The position numbers were made by a program, and so were the translations under genes. Below the pieces are notes generated by a model. That model was not told the origin of the DNA. It was given only the letters and a program-made list of their open reading frames with translations, and ran no database searches. This document shows, piece by piece, positions 42,608 through 53,035 of a DNA stretch of 64,000 nt. How positions within the stretch are numbered: position 1 is the first letter of the stretch; each line of letters begins with the position of its first letter. The stretch covers positions 16,982,945 through 17,046,944 of the forward strand of contig NC_087079.1 of assembly GCF_026151205.1 (NCBI RefSeq). Direction: 5' to 3'. The DNA is from Bolinopsis microptera. Taxonomy: Eukaryota > Ctenophora > Tentaculata > Lobata > Bolinopsidae.

Positions 42608-44396
42608 TGAGAGAGGTCTGTTAACTGATGACACAGAGTGGAAGAGAACACTTGAGGAAGCGTGTGGGATTGCTACGTGTAGGCAGATAAGAGAGCTTTT
42701 TGTGACGATATTAGGCTGTTGTGAGCCGAGTAATCCTAGAGAACTGTGGGACGACTTCCAGGAACAGATGTATGAGGACTATGTGAATATCCATAATTTA
42801 CCTCCTGATAGAGCGGTACATTATGCCCTTAGAGACATCAATCATTCACTGCTTGCAAATTACCGTGTTTCTGTCACAACTTTTAATATAGACTTACTTG
42901 AAAACTGGGAAGATTTACCCTCACTTGACGAGGCTGAGCACGACTATATAGATGTTGCTGCCGAGGCTGATAGATTTGACACCATGTATAGTCGACTTAA
43001 TGATGAACAAAGGTTTATAGTAGATTCAATTATTCACGAACTTACACTGCATGGTTCAGCACCTAGCTCCGACAGGGTACGTGCCTATTTCATAGACGCT
43101 CCTGGTGGTACCGGTAAAACGTTTGTCTTTAACACTCTTATTGCAAAAGCACTTGCATTGGACCATAAAGTATCCTCCTGTGCCTGGACCGGGATAGCTG
43201 GTAATTTGCTTAGATTCGGCCGCACTGTCCACAGTTTATTCAAGCTTCCAGTCCCAATCCTTGAAACGTCGACTTGCAATATAACACCTTCATCAAAGCA
43301 AGCTGCTTTTATAAGATCTTTAAGTGTAATCTTTATCGACGAGGCGTCCATGATACCAAAACATGCTCTCTCAGCTATTGATTTAATGCTCAGGGACATA
43401 ACAAACAACACAGTTCCATTTGGAGGTAAACTTTTGCTTTTTGCTGGGGACTTTCGACAAACATTACCGGTTACCCCTAGAGCGCAGCCTGCTGGAATAT
43501 TGGAAAACTGTATAAACAGATCACCTTTATGGGAACACATTACTCAATTACAGTTGACACAGAACATGCGTGCGAGGCCTGGAGAGCGTGAGTTTTGTGA
43601 ATGGTTGATTAAATTAGGTGATGGGAAACTTAGATCGGACCTCCCCGATGCTTTACCCAGTCAAATCGATATACCTGATCAATGTAACATAACATCCGGT
43701 GTAGTAGACGCTATCTATCCTGATTTTAACGTAGATAGATCTAAGAGCATTATATTGACACCGAAAAACGTTGATACACATGTCATTAACAGGGACACTT
43801 TAGCTAAATTTAAACCTGAGGAACAGAGTAGGTCGTACTTTAGTTCAAATGTATATGTTGAGGATGAGGGTAATGAGGTAAATAACATGTCTGTTGAGTT
43901 TCTACACTCTCTAACACCTAGCGGCTTGCCTTTGCATGAACTTGAGCTGAAAATTGGGTGCCCAATCATGCTTCTAAGGAATTTGGATGTGAAGAACGGT
44001 CTATGTAATGGCACAAGGCTTATTGTTAGGCATTTGGGCGATAGGTGCATAGCAGCGGAAATAATATCCGGATCTGAGGCTTCAATAGGACGTCAAGTAT
44101 TGATACCCCGCGTGAAACTGATCACGTCTGATATAACAATACCGTTCAAGTTCCAACGGACCCAGTATCCGGTCCGCCTGGCGTACTGCATGACCATCAA
44201 TAAGAGCCAAGGCCAAACATTCAACAAAGTAGGACTGTATTTACCTCAACCCGTGTTCTCACATGGCCAACTGTATGTAGGCTTTTCGAGGGGGAAATGT
44301 TTTGAAGACATTTATCTGCAATTGAAAAATACTGTATTTCAATACACAACCGAAAATCAGGCAGTTACAGTTAACGTTGTATTCGAGGTTAAATAG
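41601..44396 (+). CDS. Helitron protein, Rep core plus Pif1-like helicase
   Basis: 931 residues from an internal Met. It repeats the Rep core (H21 and H23 of HAH, Y156 and Y160 of the tyrosine motif) and continues into a superfamily 1B helicase: Walker A APGGTGKT (500-507), Walker B IFIDEAS (577-583), GGKLLLFAGDFRQTLPV, QNMRARPGE, and a C-terminal NKSQGQTFNKVGLY and HGQLYVGFSR. Compared with the upstream frame it lacks three residues near position 286 (GAA at that point). It lacks the N-terminal zinc-finger region, so alone it is probably incomplete. The two frames together cover a usual Helitron Rep-helicase. Confidence 0.88.
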   Translation: MFGKQLANIHVIEYQKRGLPHAHILIWLVNEAKVRTVEELDSLISAEIPDPNIFPRLHEIVTSCMLHGPCGVVKPNASCMENGKCTKKFPKDFQEETVMDVNGYPLYKRPNNGRMVMKNGVPLDNRYVVPYCPYLSLKYNAHINVEACTSIKSIKYIFKYVYKGHDCARIETTERDPTSRDEIKKYIDTRYVSAPESVWRLSGFDVCDKSHTVVRLDIHEHLHQSVTFREGADIDGVLERDHSTKLTAWFDLNERDPEARQYLYNEIPKHYRWDQKNKKWIKRVKSVIARIYSVGPRQREKFYLRMLLLHVRGARSFREMKVYDDVRYDTYEEVCRERGLLTDDTEWKRTLEEACGIATCRQIRELFVTILGCCEPSNPRELWDDFQEQMYEDYVNIHNLPPDRAVHYALRDINHSLLANYRVSVTTFNIDLLENWEDLPSLDEAEHDYIDVAAEADRFDTMYSRLNDEQRFIVDSIIHELTLHGSAPSSDRVRAYFIDAPGGTGKTFVFNTLIAKALALDHKVSSCAWTGIAGNLLRFGRTVHSLFKLPVPILETSTCNITPSSKQAAFIRSLSVIFIDEASMIPKHALSAIDLMLRDITNNTVPFGGKLLLFAGDFRQTLPVTPRAQPAGILENCINRSPLWEHITQLQLTQNMRARPGEREFCEWLIKLGDGKLRSDLPDALPSQIDIPDQCNITSGVVDAIYPDFNVDRSKSIILTPKNVDTHVINRDTLAKFKPEEQSRSYFSSNVYVEDEGNEVNNMSVEFLHSLTPSGLPLHELELKIGCPIMLLRNLDVKNGLCNGTRLIVRHLGDRCIAAEIISGSEASIGRQVLIPRVKLITSDITIPFKFQRTQYPVRLAYCMTINKSQGQTFNKVGLYLPQPVFSHGQLYVGFSRGKCFEDIYLQLKNTVFQYTTENQAVTVNVVFEVK

Positions 44397-44430
44397 CTTC
44401 TCTCTTTATATGCACTTTTAGCTCATGGAA

Positions 44431-44840
44431 TGAGAGGTGACAGTTGCTTTTTGCCAGTTACTCTCATTAATTCTATAACACAGTAGCAATAAACAGTAGC
44501 AAATAACAGTAATTTACTATTATCTATTTTAACAATTATACAATGAGAGGTGACAGTTGCTTTTTGCCAGTTACTGATCTCATTAATTTTATAACACAGT
44601 AGCAATAAACAGTAGCAAATAACAGTAATTTACTATTATTTATTAACAATTATACAATGAGAGGTGACAGTTGCTTTTTGCCAGTTACTCTCATTAATTC
44701 TATAACACAGTAGCAATAAACAGTAGCAAATAACAGTAATTTACTATTATCTATTTTAACAATTATACAATGAGAGGTGACAGTTGCTTTTTGCCAGTTA
44801 CTGATCTCATTAATTTTATAACACAGTAGCAATAAACAGT
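44431..44840. repeat. 113-bp tandem repeat in the Helitron 3' region
   Basis: About 3.6 units starting at 44431, 44544, 44658 and 44771 share GAGAGGTGACAGTTGCTTTT and ACACAGTAGCAATAAACAG. Non-coding. Units 1 and 3, and 2 and 4, are more alike (CTCTCATT versus CTGATCTCATT), which suggests duplication in pairs. Confidence 0.9.
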
Positions 44841-45056
44841 TGAGATTTAACGTCGCAGAACATATTTTGTACCATATTACTGTACCGCATAACTGAGCTA
44901 TAAGCTGGAACTGGTGTAGATCCTTGGCTTTCAGAAATAGAATTTGATAAAAGGGGAATTGCAATTCCTGCTTCGTTTCTGTTTCGAAAGCCTATGGTAA
45001 CTATTGGGCTGAGTATCATAAATAGATTTATATATATATCACCAAACTAAAAATGC

Positions 45057-45314
45057 ATGGATGAGATTTATATTTTACTTTTATGTTTGAGACTATTTAA
45101 GTTTGCACCAGAGTTTGCGCCAGAGTTAGCACCAGCCTCAGACTTTGATACGAATTTAATAAACATTTGGTTGGGAGGGGAGGAAGTTGACTGGAAGGAC
45201 AGATCAATTCACATACAAAACGACTACTGCTCGAGGAGCACACTCCTTTTAGTGCCATTCAAATTTCGACGAGGCCAGTACGACATCAATTTCAGATATA
45301 AAAATGTTTCCTGA
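45057..45314 (+). pseudogene. Possible captured gene fragment in the Helitron 3' region
   Basis: An 85-codon frame contains FAPEFAPELAPASDFDTNLI and later VDWKDRSIHIQNDYCSRSTL. Its composition is more protein-like than its AT-rich surroundings. An acceptor-like site is possible near 45090. I do not recognise it. Helitrons often carry host gene pieces between the helicase frame and the 3' hairpin, which is where this lies. It might also be a chance frame. Confidence 0.35.
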
Positions 45315-45556
45315 TTATTTGCATCAAAAATTCGACGATAATTTTTAAAAACAGGCAGGCTAGAAGGAGTGTAAACGACGGCTCAGAATCCCAACGGCTG
45401 AGACTAATAGTATTTATCTTTCACATAAACCTATATTTGTTGATTAAAGTTAAATACTATTGGATACGTGAGGGCACTTCGAATAGAATTGCTCACCTAA
45501 TGCGGGTTTTGACTAAGCGGGTAAATACTCATACTCTTTTTAACTGCGGCAGTGAA

Positions 45557-45584
45557 ATCCCGGCCGAAGGCCGGGTTACACTAG
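45557..45584 (+). other. Helitron 3' terminal hairpin and CTAG
   Basis: CCCGGCC and GGCCGGG pair around GAA, followed by TTACA and CTAG, then the host T. This structure ends Helitrons and stops rolling-circle transfer. Confidence 0.85.
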
Positions 45585-45829
45585 TACTCAATAAATGTAA
45601 TAGATTTGTAGTTTTGTAATTAGTTTTGAACTGCTGAAGTTTATCCAGCCTAATATATAACAACCGAAGAAAAGCAAACTTATTTGCCTCCGTTTTAAAA
45701 CCTACTGTCAGCTTTTCTCAGCAGCTACAATTACGGTACGTACCTATACTTAATACGTAGAATCTAGTTAATTTTAATAACATACCTTACTTTCTTCTCC
45801 GGGTCAAGCCGACTGAGAAGCTCACATCT

Positions 45830-46070
45830 TGATCACTTATCAGTAATATCTTCAATTCCACCTGGCTCAGCTATATCTAAATCTTACTTTTATCGAGCTC
45901 ATCTCACTTGGAACCGACTTCCTCTTGATTATCAGACCAGGTGTGTTTAAAACAGAACTTATTAAACACATCTGGAAGGAACATGTTTGTACTGCATCTG
46001 TAGATATTGGCCCTAGTTCAGATCCTGACAATTCTTTTTCTCCTGACTACGGGTAGTGTATTTCTCTATT
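45830..46070 (+). pseudogene. LINE ORF2 3' end fragment
   Basis: SKSYFYRAHLTWNRLPLDYQ near 45880-45940 and, after a one-base frame change, FKTELIKHIWKEH to a stop near 46058 are the usual closing residues of CR1/L2-group ORF2 proteins. A T-rich run follows (46072-46092). 5'-truncated and frameshifted. Confidence 0.7.
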
Positions 46071-46554
46071 ATTATTTTTTTTTTTTTTTTTTGAGGTACT
46101 CATCACGCATTTTTGCTTTATTCGGATACAATTTTGATTTAGTCTTTTATATTCAATTATTTAAATTTTATCGTTAAAACTTCATTCCATTGGAAATATT
46201 ACAAATCAGCCAATTGTAATTGATAATTTCTGGGTTGTGGCCATTATTCTTAAAAACCTAGAAATGCCTCCTAAGGTCACAGCTCGTATTATTTGCACAT
46301 TTTTCTCCTTCTGCACTTGGGGCCCAATGTAATTGCTCGACTTTTCATCAGGCCTCTCGAGGCCTTTTGTTTGGTTATTTGGGTGTATTGGTGTCCCCTG
46401 ATTGTTATCATTGCTGTACACTTGTCAAGGCATTTTTTGGTTTCTCTAGTCCATTTTTAGAAATTCTATACAACATTGATATTGTAATAAATTCTGATGA
46501 TAATAATTGAAAGATTTCAATAAAAAAAAATACACCATTGATAGCTTGGTGATA
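46071..46554. other. No recognisable gene
   Basis: A T-rich tract and AT-rich sequence. It may include 3' LINE sequence of the preceding fragment. No coding region was accepted. Confidence 0.35.
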
Positions 46555-48400
46555 TTGTCTAGCAAATATTAGAAACTGACTGGTAATCCGGTGCTTTCCA
46601 TTTCAAATGGCAAAAGCGAGAAGATATTTATATCGTCAATTAATGATAATATACTCTTATTTTAAGTTATTGATAACCAACTCCAGGAACGAAGACGATG
46701 CTGTATAAAGACTATACGAATGTTCAACAGGAAGAAAGAGAGGATATCAGCTTCAACCAGTTAACGAGAATTGAAGGGTAGTAAAAAATGATCCTTTTTA
46801 AGGTGCTTTTTCGTGATAACACTTCTATTGAGCTGAATTCCTAAAATTCAATTGCTGTTTAATACACACATTGCTATTATCTAACTTATTTTGAACTTGA
46901 CTGTAATCAAATTTACTTTCGCATTTTGAACATGAACTGTGCTGATCACCAGAAATTACATGTACAATACCAGAAATAATGTGTCACTCGGCAATAAAAT
47001 CAACATTTCAGAATACAGATTACAGAAACGAGCTTCATGGCATTGATAAGTAATGAATACCCTGAAAAAGACACATACCTCCATCACTGTGAGACATATT
47101 TGTGTTTATAAACATTCATAAACATTATTCAATGTAAAATACATATTATTTATAAATATGTATTTAACATTAAACAAAATTCAAAATCTATTCAAAGAAT
47201 TAATAAAGTTTTGATGTATTGCTATTATATCATATTATAACAATTTATTTCAGACCCTTACTGAGCAGGAACGAACCTTTCAACTGATAAAACAAAATGT
47301 GAACCCTTTGTAAACCATTTTAGGCAGATGTGAATAGTAAGTACAAGAAATGAAAAATATTCTTCTCGTTTAAAATATCTTACAAACTAAATATCTTACA
47401 AACTAAACTGTTCAATAATTATTATTTCATGAAATGCGATCATTTCTACTTTTACGTTCCGAACACGAAATGTGATGTTTACCAAAAACTACATAATAAC
47501 AGATTTTTGTCACTCTACCATTTCAGAATTCAGGAACGAGCCTCATGATATTGAAACGAAGATCTCGAGAAAAGACACAGACCTCCGCCACTGTGAGATA
47601 CTGCTGTAACAAGACATTTTAAGCTATCTTAATGAAAAATTTGACTAGTAATAGTATCAACCTACCACTGAAGATGGTAAACATTGTACACCGTACTGAA
47701 CAGTAGAACTGGTGTTTCTTTCAACATTTAAGAAATGCAACCGATTGATAAATGGAATCGGATTAATCATTTTAAACGTTTTCATAAATCTGCATGTATT
47801 GCTATTATATCATATTATAACAATTTATTTCAGACCCTTACTGAGCAGGAACGAACCTTTCAACTGACAAAACAAAACATGGACCCTTTGTAAACCTCTT
47901 TAGGCAGCTGTGAATAGTAAGTACAAGAAGTGACAAATATTCTTCTCGTTTAAATTTTTCTACAAACTGTTCAATAATTATTATTTCATGAAATGTGATC
48001 ATTTCTAATTTTACGTTCCGAACACGACATGTGGTGTTTACCAAAATCTACATAATAACAGATTTTTGTCACTCGACCATTTCAGAATCCAGGAACGAGC
48101 CTCATGATATTGAAACGAAGATCATGAGAAAAGACACAGACCTCCGCCACTGTGAGATACTGCTGTAACCAGACATTTTAAGCTATCTTAATGAACAATT
48201 TGACTAGTAATAGTATCAACCTACCACTGAAGATGGTAAACATTGTACACCGTACTGAACAGTAGAACCGGTGTCCCTTTTACCATTTTAAGAAATGCAA
48301 CCGATTGATAAATGGAATCGGATTTTTTGAGAGATAACTTTAGATCATTTTGAACGATTTTATAAGTCGGCATTCACCGAGAAATTTAGAGATTTATATT
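46555..48400 (+). pseudogene. Decayed GCC2-type exon units, further tandem copies
   Basis: At least two more worn repeats of the units seen at 35.9-36.7 kb. Acceptor-like ATTTCAG followed by ACCCTTACTGAGCAGGAACG occurs at about 47253 and 47834. CATTTCAGAAT-type exons occur at about 47010, 47525 and 48083. The reading recalls EPCSAGTNLSTDKTKCEP with the second Cys and other residues lost and stops in frame. GTAAGTACAAGA donors persist. Units at about 47250-47760 and 47830-48330 are more alike to each other than to the earlier one. Confidence 0.6.
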
Positions 48401-48561
48401 GAAATTTAAAAATTAAATGTTGTGTGAAGTGTGATTATTTTTCTTTGAGGTGTATAATATCACTCACCATTTTTAACTGACGTTTTTTTAAATAAGAAAT
48501 TTAAATAAATTTTACTTTACAATTACATTACTTTTTTAAAGTATTAATATAAAAGCACATA

Positions 48562-49297
48562 CCTTACTCGGGATTATTACGACTGGTTTATTAACGACCG
48601 GTTAAAATATGGTTCGGGAAAAATATGGCGAAATTGCTCAAAACCCACCACATTTTCCCGGTCGCCATTTTACCGGTGTCCAACCTTTCAATTTTAGATT
48701 CAAAAATTTTGTCTCAGATGTAAATTTCCTTATTAGAGATAAGCAAGTTTAGAAATTTTCGCATTGCTAAAACTTGTGAAACAAGTCGAATTATCAATAA
48801 TTGTTGTTTTTGTTTATTTAATTTGTAGAAAATCTTCGAAAGAATGCATCGTTCACATTGTTTAGAATTATGAATAAATGACTGATGAAACTGATTCATG
48901 TTATTGACAGTTTTAATTAATTCAAGTTTTAATTTAACTTTTACTTTTATTTTGAGTCCTATTTCATTATGTAGAGATAGTCAATACCTAAGAAATTAAA
49001 AATTGGCCTATTTAAATCAACTTTGACAATAAGGATATATGACAAGAATTGGGCAAAAAGGTATATTTTTTGCAATTTTAGCCAAATGAAGTCGAAAAAC
49101 CTACAACAAGTGTCCCAATAGTCTTCTTTAGTGAATATAAGACAACGATTAAAATATGAGCACCCATACCCCTTGGGAACCCTAAAAGCTGAGTCGGCGG
49201 GTTTATTAACGACCGGTGAAAATGTGGTTCGGGAAAAATATGGCGAAATTACCCTAAACCCGCCACTTTATCCCGGTCATAATAATCCCGAGTAAGG
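48562..49297. mobile_element. 736-bp MITE with TIRs and subterminal direct repeats
   Basis: Ends CCTTACTCGGGATTATTA and its exact complement are flanked by TA (48560-48561 and 49298-49299). Just inside each end lies a block of about 75 bp in the same orientation (TTTATTAACGACCGGTTAAA, TGGTTCGGGAAAAATATGGC) at 48588-48665 and 49200-49280. Non-coding interior. Its leading CCTTA is shared with the MITE at 25436 but the rest differs. Confidence 0.85.
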
Positions 49298-49572
49298 TAG
49301 TTGTATTACTTTTGACTTTTCAGTTTTACATTACTTCCTTAGTAATGACTATGATTTGTTTCAAACAGGTGCAATAATTAAATGTGTAACTCAAAATTCT
49401 CTTTCGAATAAAACATTTCAACAAGGCCATAAAATAATAGTCAATAAAAGTCAATACATCATATATATATATATATATATATAATTGTGGGTGGCGTCGT
49501 CTACTTACAGTGCTCAATCGGCAAGCCGAGAGCTAGATACAAAATATAAATATATAAATATAAATAAAAAAA

Positions 49573-49630
49573 GTTGTCACTGATGATATCATGGTTTTGT
49601 ATCATGATTGAAACATTTGTCTGACTCAAC
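49573..49630 (+). ncRNA. Hammerhead ribozyme, type I, second family
   Basis: Core CTGATGA at 49580-49586 and GAAA at 49610-49613. Stem II is ATCATG with CATGAT (49588-49593, 49603-49608). Stem III is ACA with TGT (49613-49615, 49618-49620) closed by a tiny loop. The cleavage base is C49621 after GT. Stem I is GTTGTCA (49573-49579) with TGA-CT-CAAC (49622-49630), bulging CT. Stems differ from the other three motifs nearby, so it belongs to a different element family. Confidence 0.75.
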
Positions 49631-49680
49631 CGGTCGTTTCATTTTGTATATATATATATATATATACAATGAAAACAACG

Positions 49681-49729
49681 ATTCTACAAACTCAAAGTTT
49701 CATGCAAATGCAATCATCAGTGTCAGAAT
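49681..49729 (-). ncRNA. Hammerhead ribozyme in Penelope-like repeat, copy 1
   Basis: Reverse complement of the motif at 50446-50494, with the same core and stems. It lies just inside the 3' region of the minus-strand fragment. Confidence 0.85.
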
Positions 49730-50445
49730 AACTTACTAAATTACTAAATCCATATTTTCCTTACAAGCTCCTTCATAAAATTAACTTAACTAAACTAAAT
49801 CAAAAAAACAAAATCAAACGAAACGAAACGAAAATGAAATACAAGAATAAAAACTAAAATTAAAATAAAATATCCCTAAAAGCATTTCTTCAGCATAAAC
49901 TTGTTGGTGTGCCTACATTTACTTATGAGTTCCCTCCTCCTATTTAATAGATTGCCATCTTTATTTAAAATAATATAAAGTTTTTCAGTAAGGCAGAGAT
50001 GACAATCTTTCGTACCCCCCTTGTACGGATGAGCATGTTTGATTATTTTCCAAGATATTTTATATGGTGTTTGTTTATCTTTCAACTCCCATATTTTCTT
50101 AGATAGCTCCGTCTGATTTCGTAGCTTCTCGAGTTTGAAAGAGCTTGTGTGTGAACTGAAACGGGTCTTAAAAGTGTTTTCAGTAAGCCCAATATATTTG
50201 TGCTCTTTAAATAAAGATGGCAATCTATTAAATAGGAGGAGGGAACTCATAAGTAAATGTAGGCACACCAACAAGTTTATGCTGAAGAAATGCTTTTAGG
50301 AATATTTTATTTTAATTTTAGTTTTTGTTCTTGTATTTCATTTTCGTTTCGTTTCGTTTGATTTTGTTTTTTTGATTTAGTTTAGTTAAGTTAATTTTAT
50401 GAAGGAGCTTGTAAGGAAAATATGGATTTAGTAATTTAGTAAGTT

Positions 50446-50494
50446 ATTCTGACACTGATGATTGCATTTGCATGAAACTTTGAGTTTGTAGAAT
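50446..50494 (+). ncRNA. Hammerhead ribozyme in Penelope-like repeat, copy 2
   Basis: Stem I is ATTCT-g-ACA (50446-50454) with TGTAGAAT (50487-50494). Core CTGATGA is at 50455-50461. Stem II is TGCA/TGCA with loop TT (50463-50472). GAAA is at 50474-50477. Stem III is ACT/AGT with loop TTG (50477-50485). Cleavage is expected after T50486. The short stem III is the minimal type I form reported from Penelope-like elements. Confidence 0.88.
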
Positions 50495-50688
50495 CGTTGT
50501 TTTCATTGTACAATGCTCCCCTCCCGGGTAGAGTACTCTTGAAACTGGATTTCTCCAAAAGAAACATCATATATATATATATATATATATATGATTGTAT
50601 ATATATATATATATAATGTTTCTTTTGGAGAAATCCAGTTTCAAGAGTGCTCTACCCGGGAGGGGAGCATTGTACAATGAAAACAACG

Positions 50689-50737
50689 ATTCTACAAACT
50701 CAAAGTTTCATGCAAATGCAATCATCAGTGTCAGAAT
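50689..50737 (-). ncRNA. Hammerhead ribozyme in Penelope-like repeat, copy 3
   Basis: Same sequence as copy 2 on the opposite strand, in the inverted arm of the repeat. Confidence 0.85.
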
Positions 50738-50967
50738 AACTTACTAAATTACTAAATCCATATTTTCCTTACAAGCTCCTTCATAAAATTAACTTAACTA
50801 AACTAAATCAAAAACAAAATCAAACGAAACGAAACGAAAATTAAATACAAGAACAAAAAACTAAAATTAAAATAAAGTATTCCTAAAAGCATTTCTTCAG
50901 CATAAACTTGTTGGTGTGCCTACATTTACTTATGAGTTCCCTCCTCCTATTTAATAGATTGCCATCT

Positions 50968-51645
50968 TTATTTAAAATAAATAATAATATAAAGTTTTTC
51001 AGTAAGGCAGAGATGACAATCTTTCGTACCCCCCTTGTACGGATGAGCATGTTTGATTATTTTCCAAGATATTTTATATGGTGTTTGTTTATCTTTCAAC
51101 TCCCATATTTTCTTAGATAGCTCCGTCTGATTTCGTAGCTTCTCGAGTTTGAAACAGCTTGTGTGTGAACTGAAACGGGTCTTAAAAGTGTTTTCAGTAA
51201 GCCCAATATATTTGTGCCCTTTCTTTTCCTTTTCCTCTGCAATAGTTGCTTCATATATCACTGCTGCTTCCAGTAAATCCAGGCATTGTCCGTTCAGTGG
51301 GCACATTTCCGGCTTTCTGCAATTGCACGTTTTCGATTTAATTATAGGTTCTTTCTGAGCTTGGTGTCTGGTGCTCGCTAAGATGGATCCTACGTTGAGT
51401 AGGCAACTGTATGATAGCTTAATTGTGTTTCTGTTGAACATTTTGTGGAATTGGTGTCCTCTGGGGAAGTGCTTGTCTAGTAATCGGAGGAAGCTTTTGC
51501 CTATGTTTGTTGTTACATTTGAGCTGTATGGGGGGTTGAACCATATGATCTTCCTGGATCTCTTCCTGTTGGCTCGTGGCAAGGCGGTGCTAGTATCTGT
51601 AAACTCTAGTTGGTGGTCGTGGCCGCTTTCTTTAAGTGCTGTTCC
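50968..51645 (-). pseudogene. Penelope-like element C-terminus with GIY-YIG endonuclease
   Basis: The minus-strand reading has FNPPYSSNVTTNIGKSFLRL, CNCRKPEMCPLNGQC (a Cys-rich block typical of Penelope-like proteins before the endonuclease), VIYEATI, KYIGLTENTFKTRFSSHTSC and later KRAHP-like HAHPYKGGTKDCHLCLTEK. This is the Penelope GIY-YIG family. It is a partial copy with no reverse transcriptase. Treated as a fossil. Confidence 0.85.
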
Positions 51646-51854
51646 GTATATATATATATATATACATATAATAATCAAATAAACAATTGAACAAGGTACT
51701 GTAAGTGCTTCTAAACTCACAATTTAAACAAAATGCCACTATAAGACCCAAAATTAGTGGCTCACGACATGAACTTATTGGCCAAAATTAAAGAGTGAGA
51801 AAATATTCTGTTTAAATCATTTCTGGCAGAATCTCAACGAGATACTATTTAGAT

Positions 51855-52145
51855 TATTATGCTAATTATGGTTAATTTACTAATTTCGCTAATTACAATA
51901 ATTTTGCTAATTACAATAATTTTGCTAATTATAATAATTTTGTTAGTTATACTAATTTTTCTAATTATACTAATTTTTCGAATTATACTAATTTTTCTAA
52001 TTATATTAATTATGTTGATTTTGATAATTATACCAATTATAATAATTTTGCTAATTATACTAATTGCATTAATTACACTAATTATAATAATTATACTAAT
52101 TTAAATACTTATTATACTAATTTAAATACTAATTATACTGTTTAC
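51855..52145. repeat. AT-rich degenerate tandem repeat
   Basis: Repeated TAATTTTGCTAATTATAATA-type units. The hydrophobic open frame on the plus strand (Ile/Leu repeats) is an artefact of the repeat. Confidence 0.85.
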
Positions 52146-52304
52146 TAACCACACTGATTTTAATATGGATGCATACGGTGTTACTCGGACTCCAGCTCCA
52201 ATTAAAACCTTAGTCTTGTACTTCAATATGTCCTGACATCATAGAATGTAAGGTGAAACTCACAGGTTTCTCGTGAATAATAGCTGATACATTCTTATCG
52301 AATT

Positions 52305-52849
52305 ACTCTTTCACCTGTGATGTTAAAGTTGCAGGAGAAAGGGATCTTATGCCTATGGCATATGCAACATGACCTCAACATAGCTAATGATATCAACAAA
52401 CGTCAATTCGGCTCTAAGAAGGGCTGCTCCGCAGAAGCGGCACTTCATAAAGTTACTCACACCATTGAGCGCAGAATAGCTAGAAAAGGAAGAAAGGATA
52501 TGTCCTAGGCGTCTTTCTAGATATAGAGGGCGCCTTCGACAATGTCTCGTTCAAGGTTATCTCTGAAGCAGTCAAGGCCACGAAAGTGGACTTGGCTACA
52601 GCACAATGGATCATCAACATGGTAACCAATCGATTCATCACACTAAATCATAAGGATAAGTCGAGAAGGGTTCGGATTAGGCGGGGTTGCCCCCAAGGAG
52701 GCATTCTCTCTCCTTTCCTTTGGAACTCGGTAGTTGATGATCTCCTTACCTTTACTGCAAAAGACATACCGGGTTACCTGCAAACCTTTGCGGATGATCT
52801 GTTGTCTTTAGCGGAAGGGAATGATTTAGACATCATCTGGGACCGAACA

Positions 52850-52881
<32 letters not shown>

Positions 52882-52884
52882 GAT
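52305..52884 (+). pseudogene. LINE reverse-transcriptase fragment ending in (TAAG)n
   Basis: KKGCSAEAALHKVTHTIERR, then after a frame break VFLDIEGAFDNVSF, RGCPQGGILSPFLWNSVVDD and FADDLLSLAEG are RT motifs of a jockey/R1-like LINE. The coding text stops at about 52850 and runs directly into eight TAAG units (52850-52884). This 3'-end structure and the missing C-terminus show a truncated copy. Confidence 0.75.
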
Positions 52885-53035
52885 TATGACATAACATCAT
52901 CACAAGTGTCTACAAAATATCATTGCACTAAATAGAAAAATACTTTAAATAAATATAATTTTCCATCAACATTAATAATTTAATAAATTCAATTTTAACT
53001 AATAAAATCTAATACATTATCTATAAATAATTCAT

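Larger units (their letters stand above)
36889..45584 (+). mobile_element. Autonomous Helitron with internal duplication
   Basis: It encodes Rep (HUH) and Pif1-type helicase domains. The 3' end shows a perfect 7-bp hairpin CCCGGCC-GAA-GGCCGGG followed by TTACA and CTAG then T (45559-45585), the classical Helitron terminus. The 5' end is placed near the TCTGTGTGTCTGTCTGTCCG tract, a common 5' flavour in animal Helitrons, but it could start up to 150 bases earlier. Nucleotides 40238-41362 are repeated at about 41489-42607 with near identity. Between them lies a copy of the 5' segment 36889-37012. It inserted into decayed exon units of the neighbouring gene. Confidence 0.85.
49460..51665. mobile_element. 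Penelope-like element fragments in inverted arrangement
   Basis: Degraded copies of one Penelope-like family: a minus-strand 3' fragment (about 49666-50210), a plus-strand fragment (about 50211-50570), then a longer minus-strand copy (about 50608-51660). Pieces 50222-50570 and 50608-50960 form an inverted repeat around an (AT)n core. Only the GIY-YIG end of the protein is present; no reverse transcriptase was seen. Hammerhead ribozymes in the repeats support the family, since these are known from Penelope-like terminal repeats. The copies look broken and moderately young, given their mutual similarity. Confidence 0.85.

Noticed and set aside
46488-46525. Hammerhead-like CTGATGA followed by GAAA
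   Set aside because: Stem II cannot form and stems I and III do not pair.
51859-52104. Hydrophobic Ile/Leu frame that looks like a membrane protein
   Set aside because: It is the translation of a degenerate AT tandem repeat.
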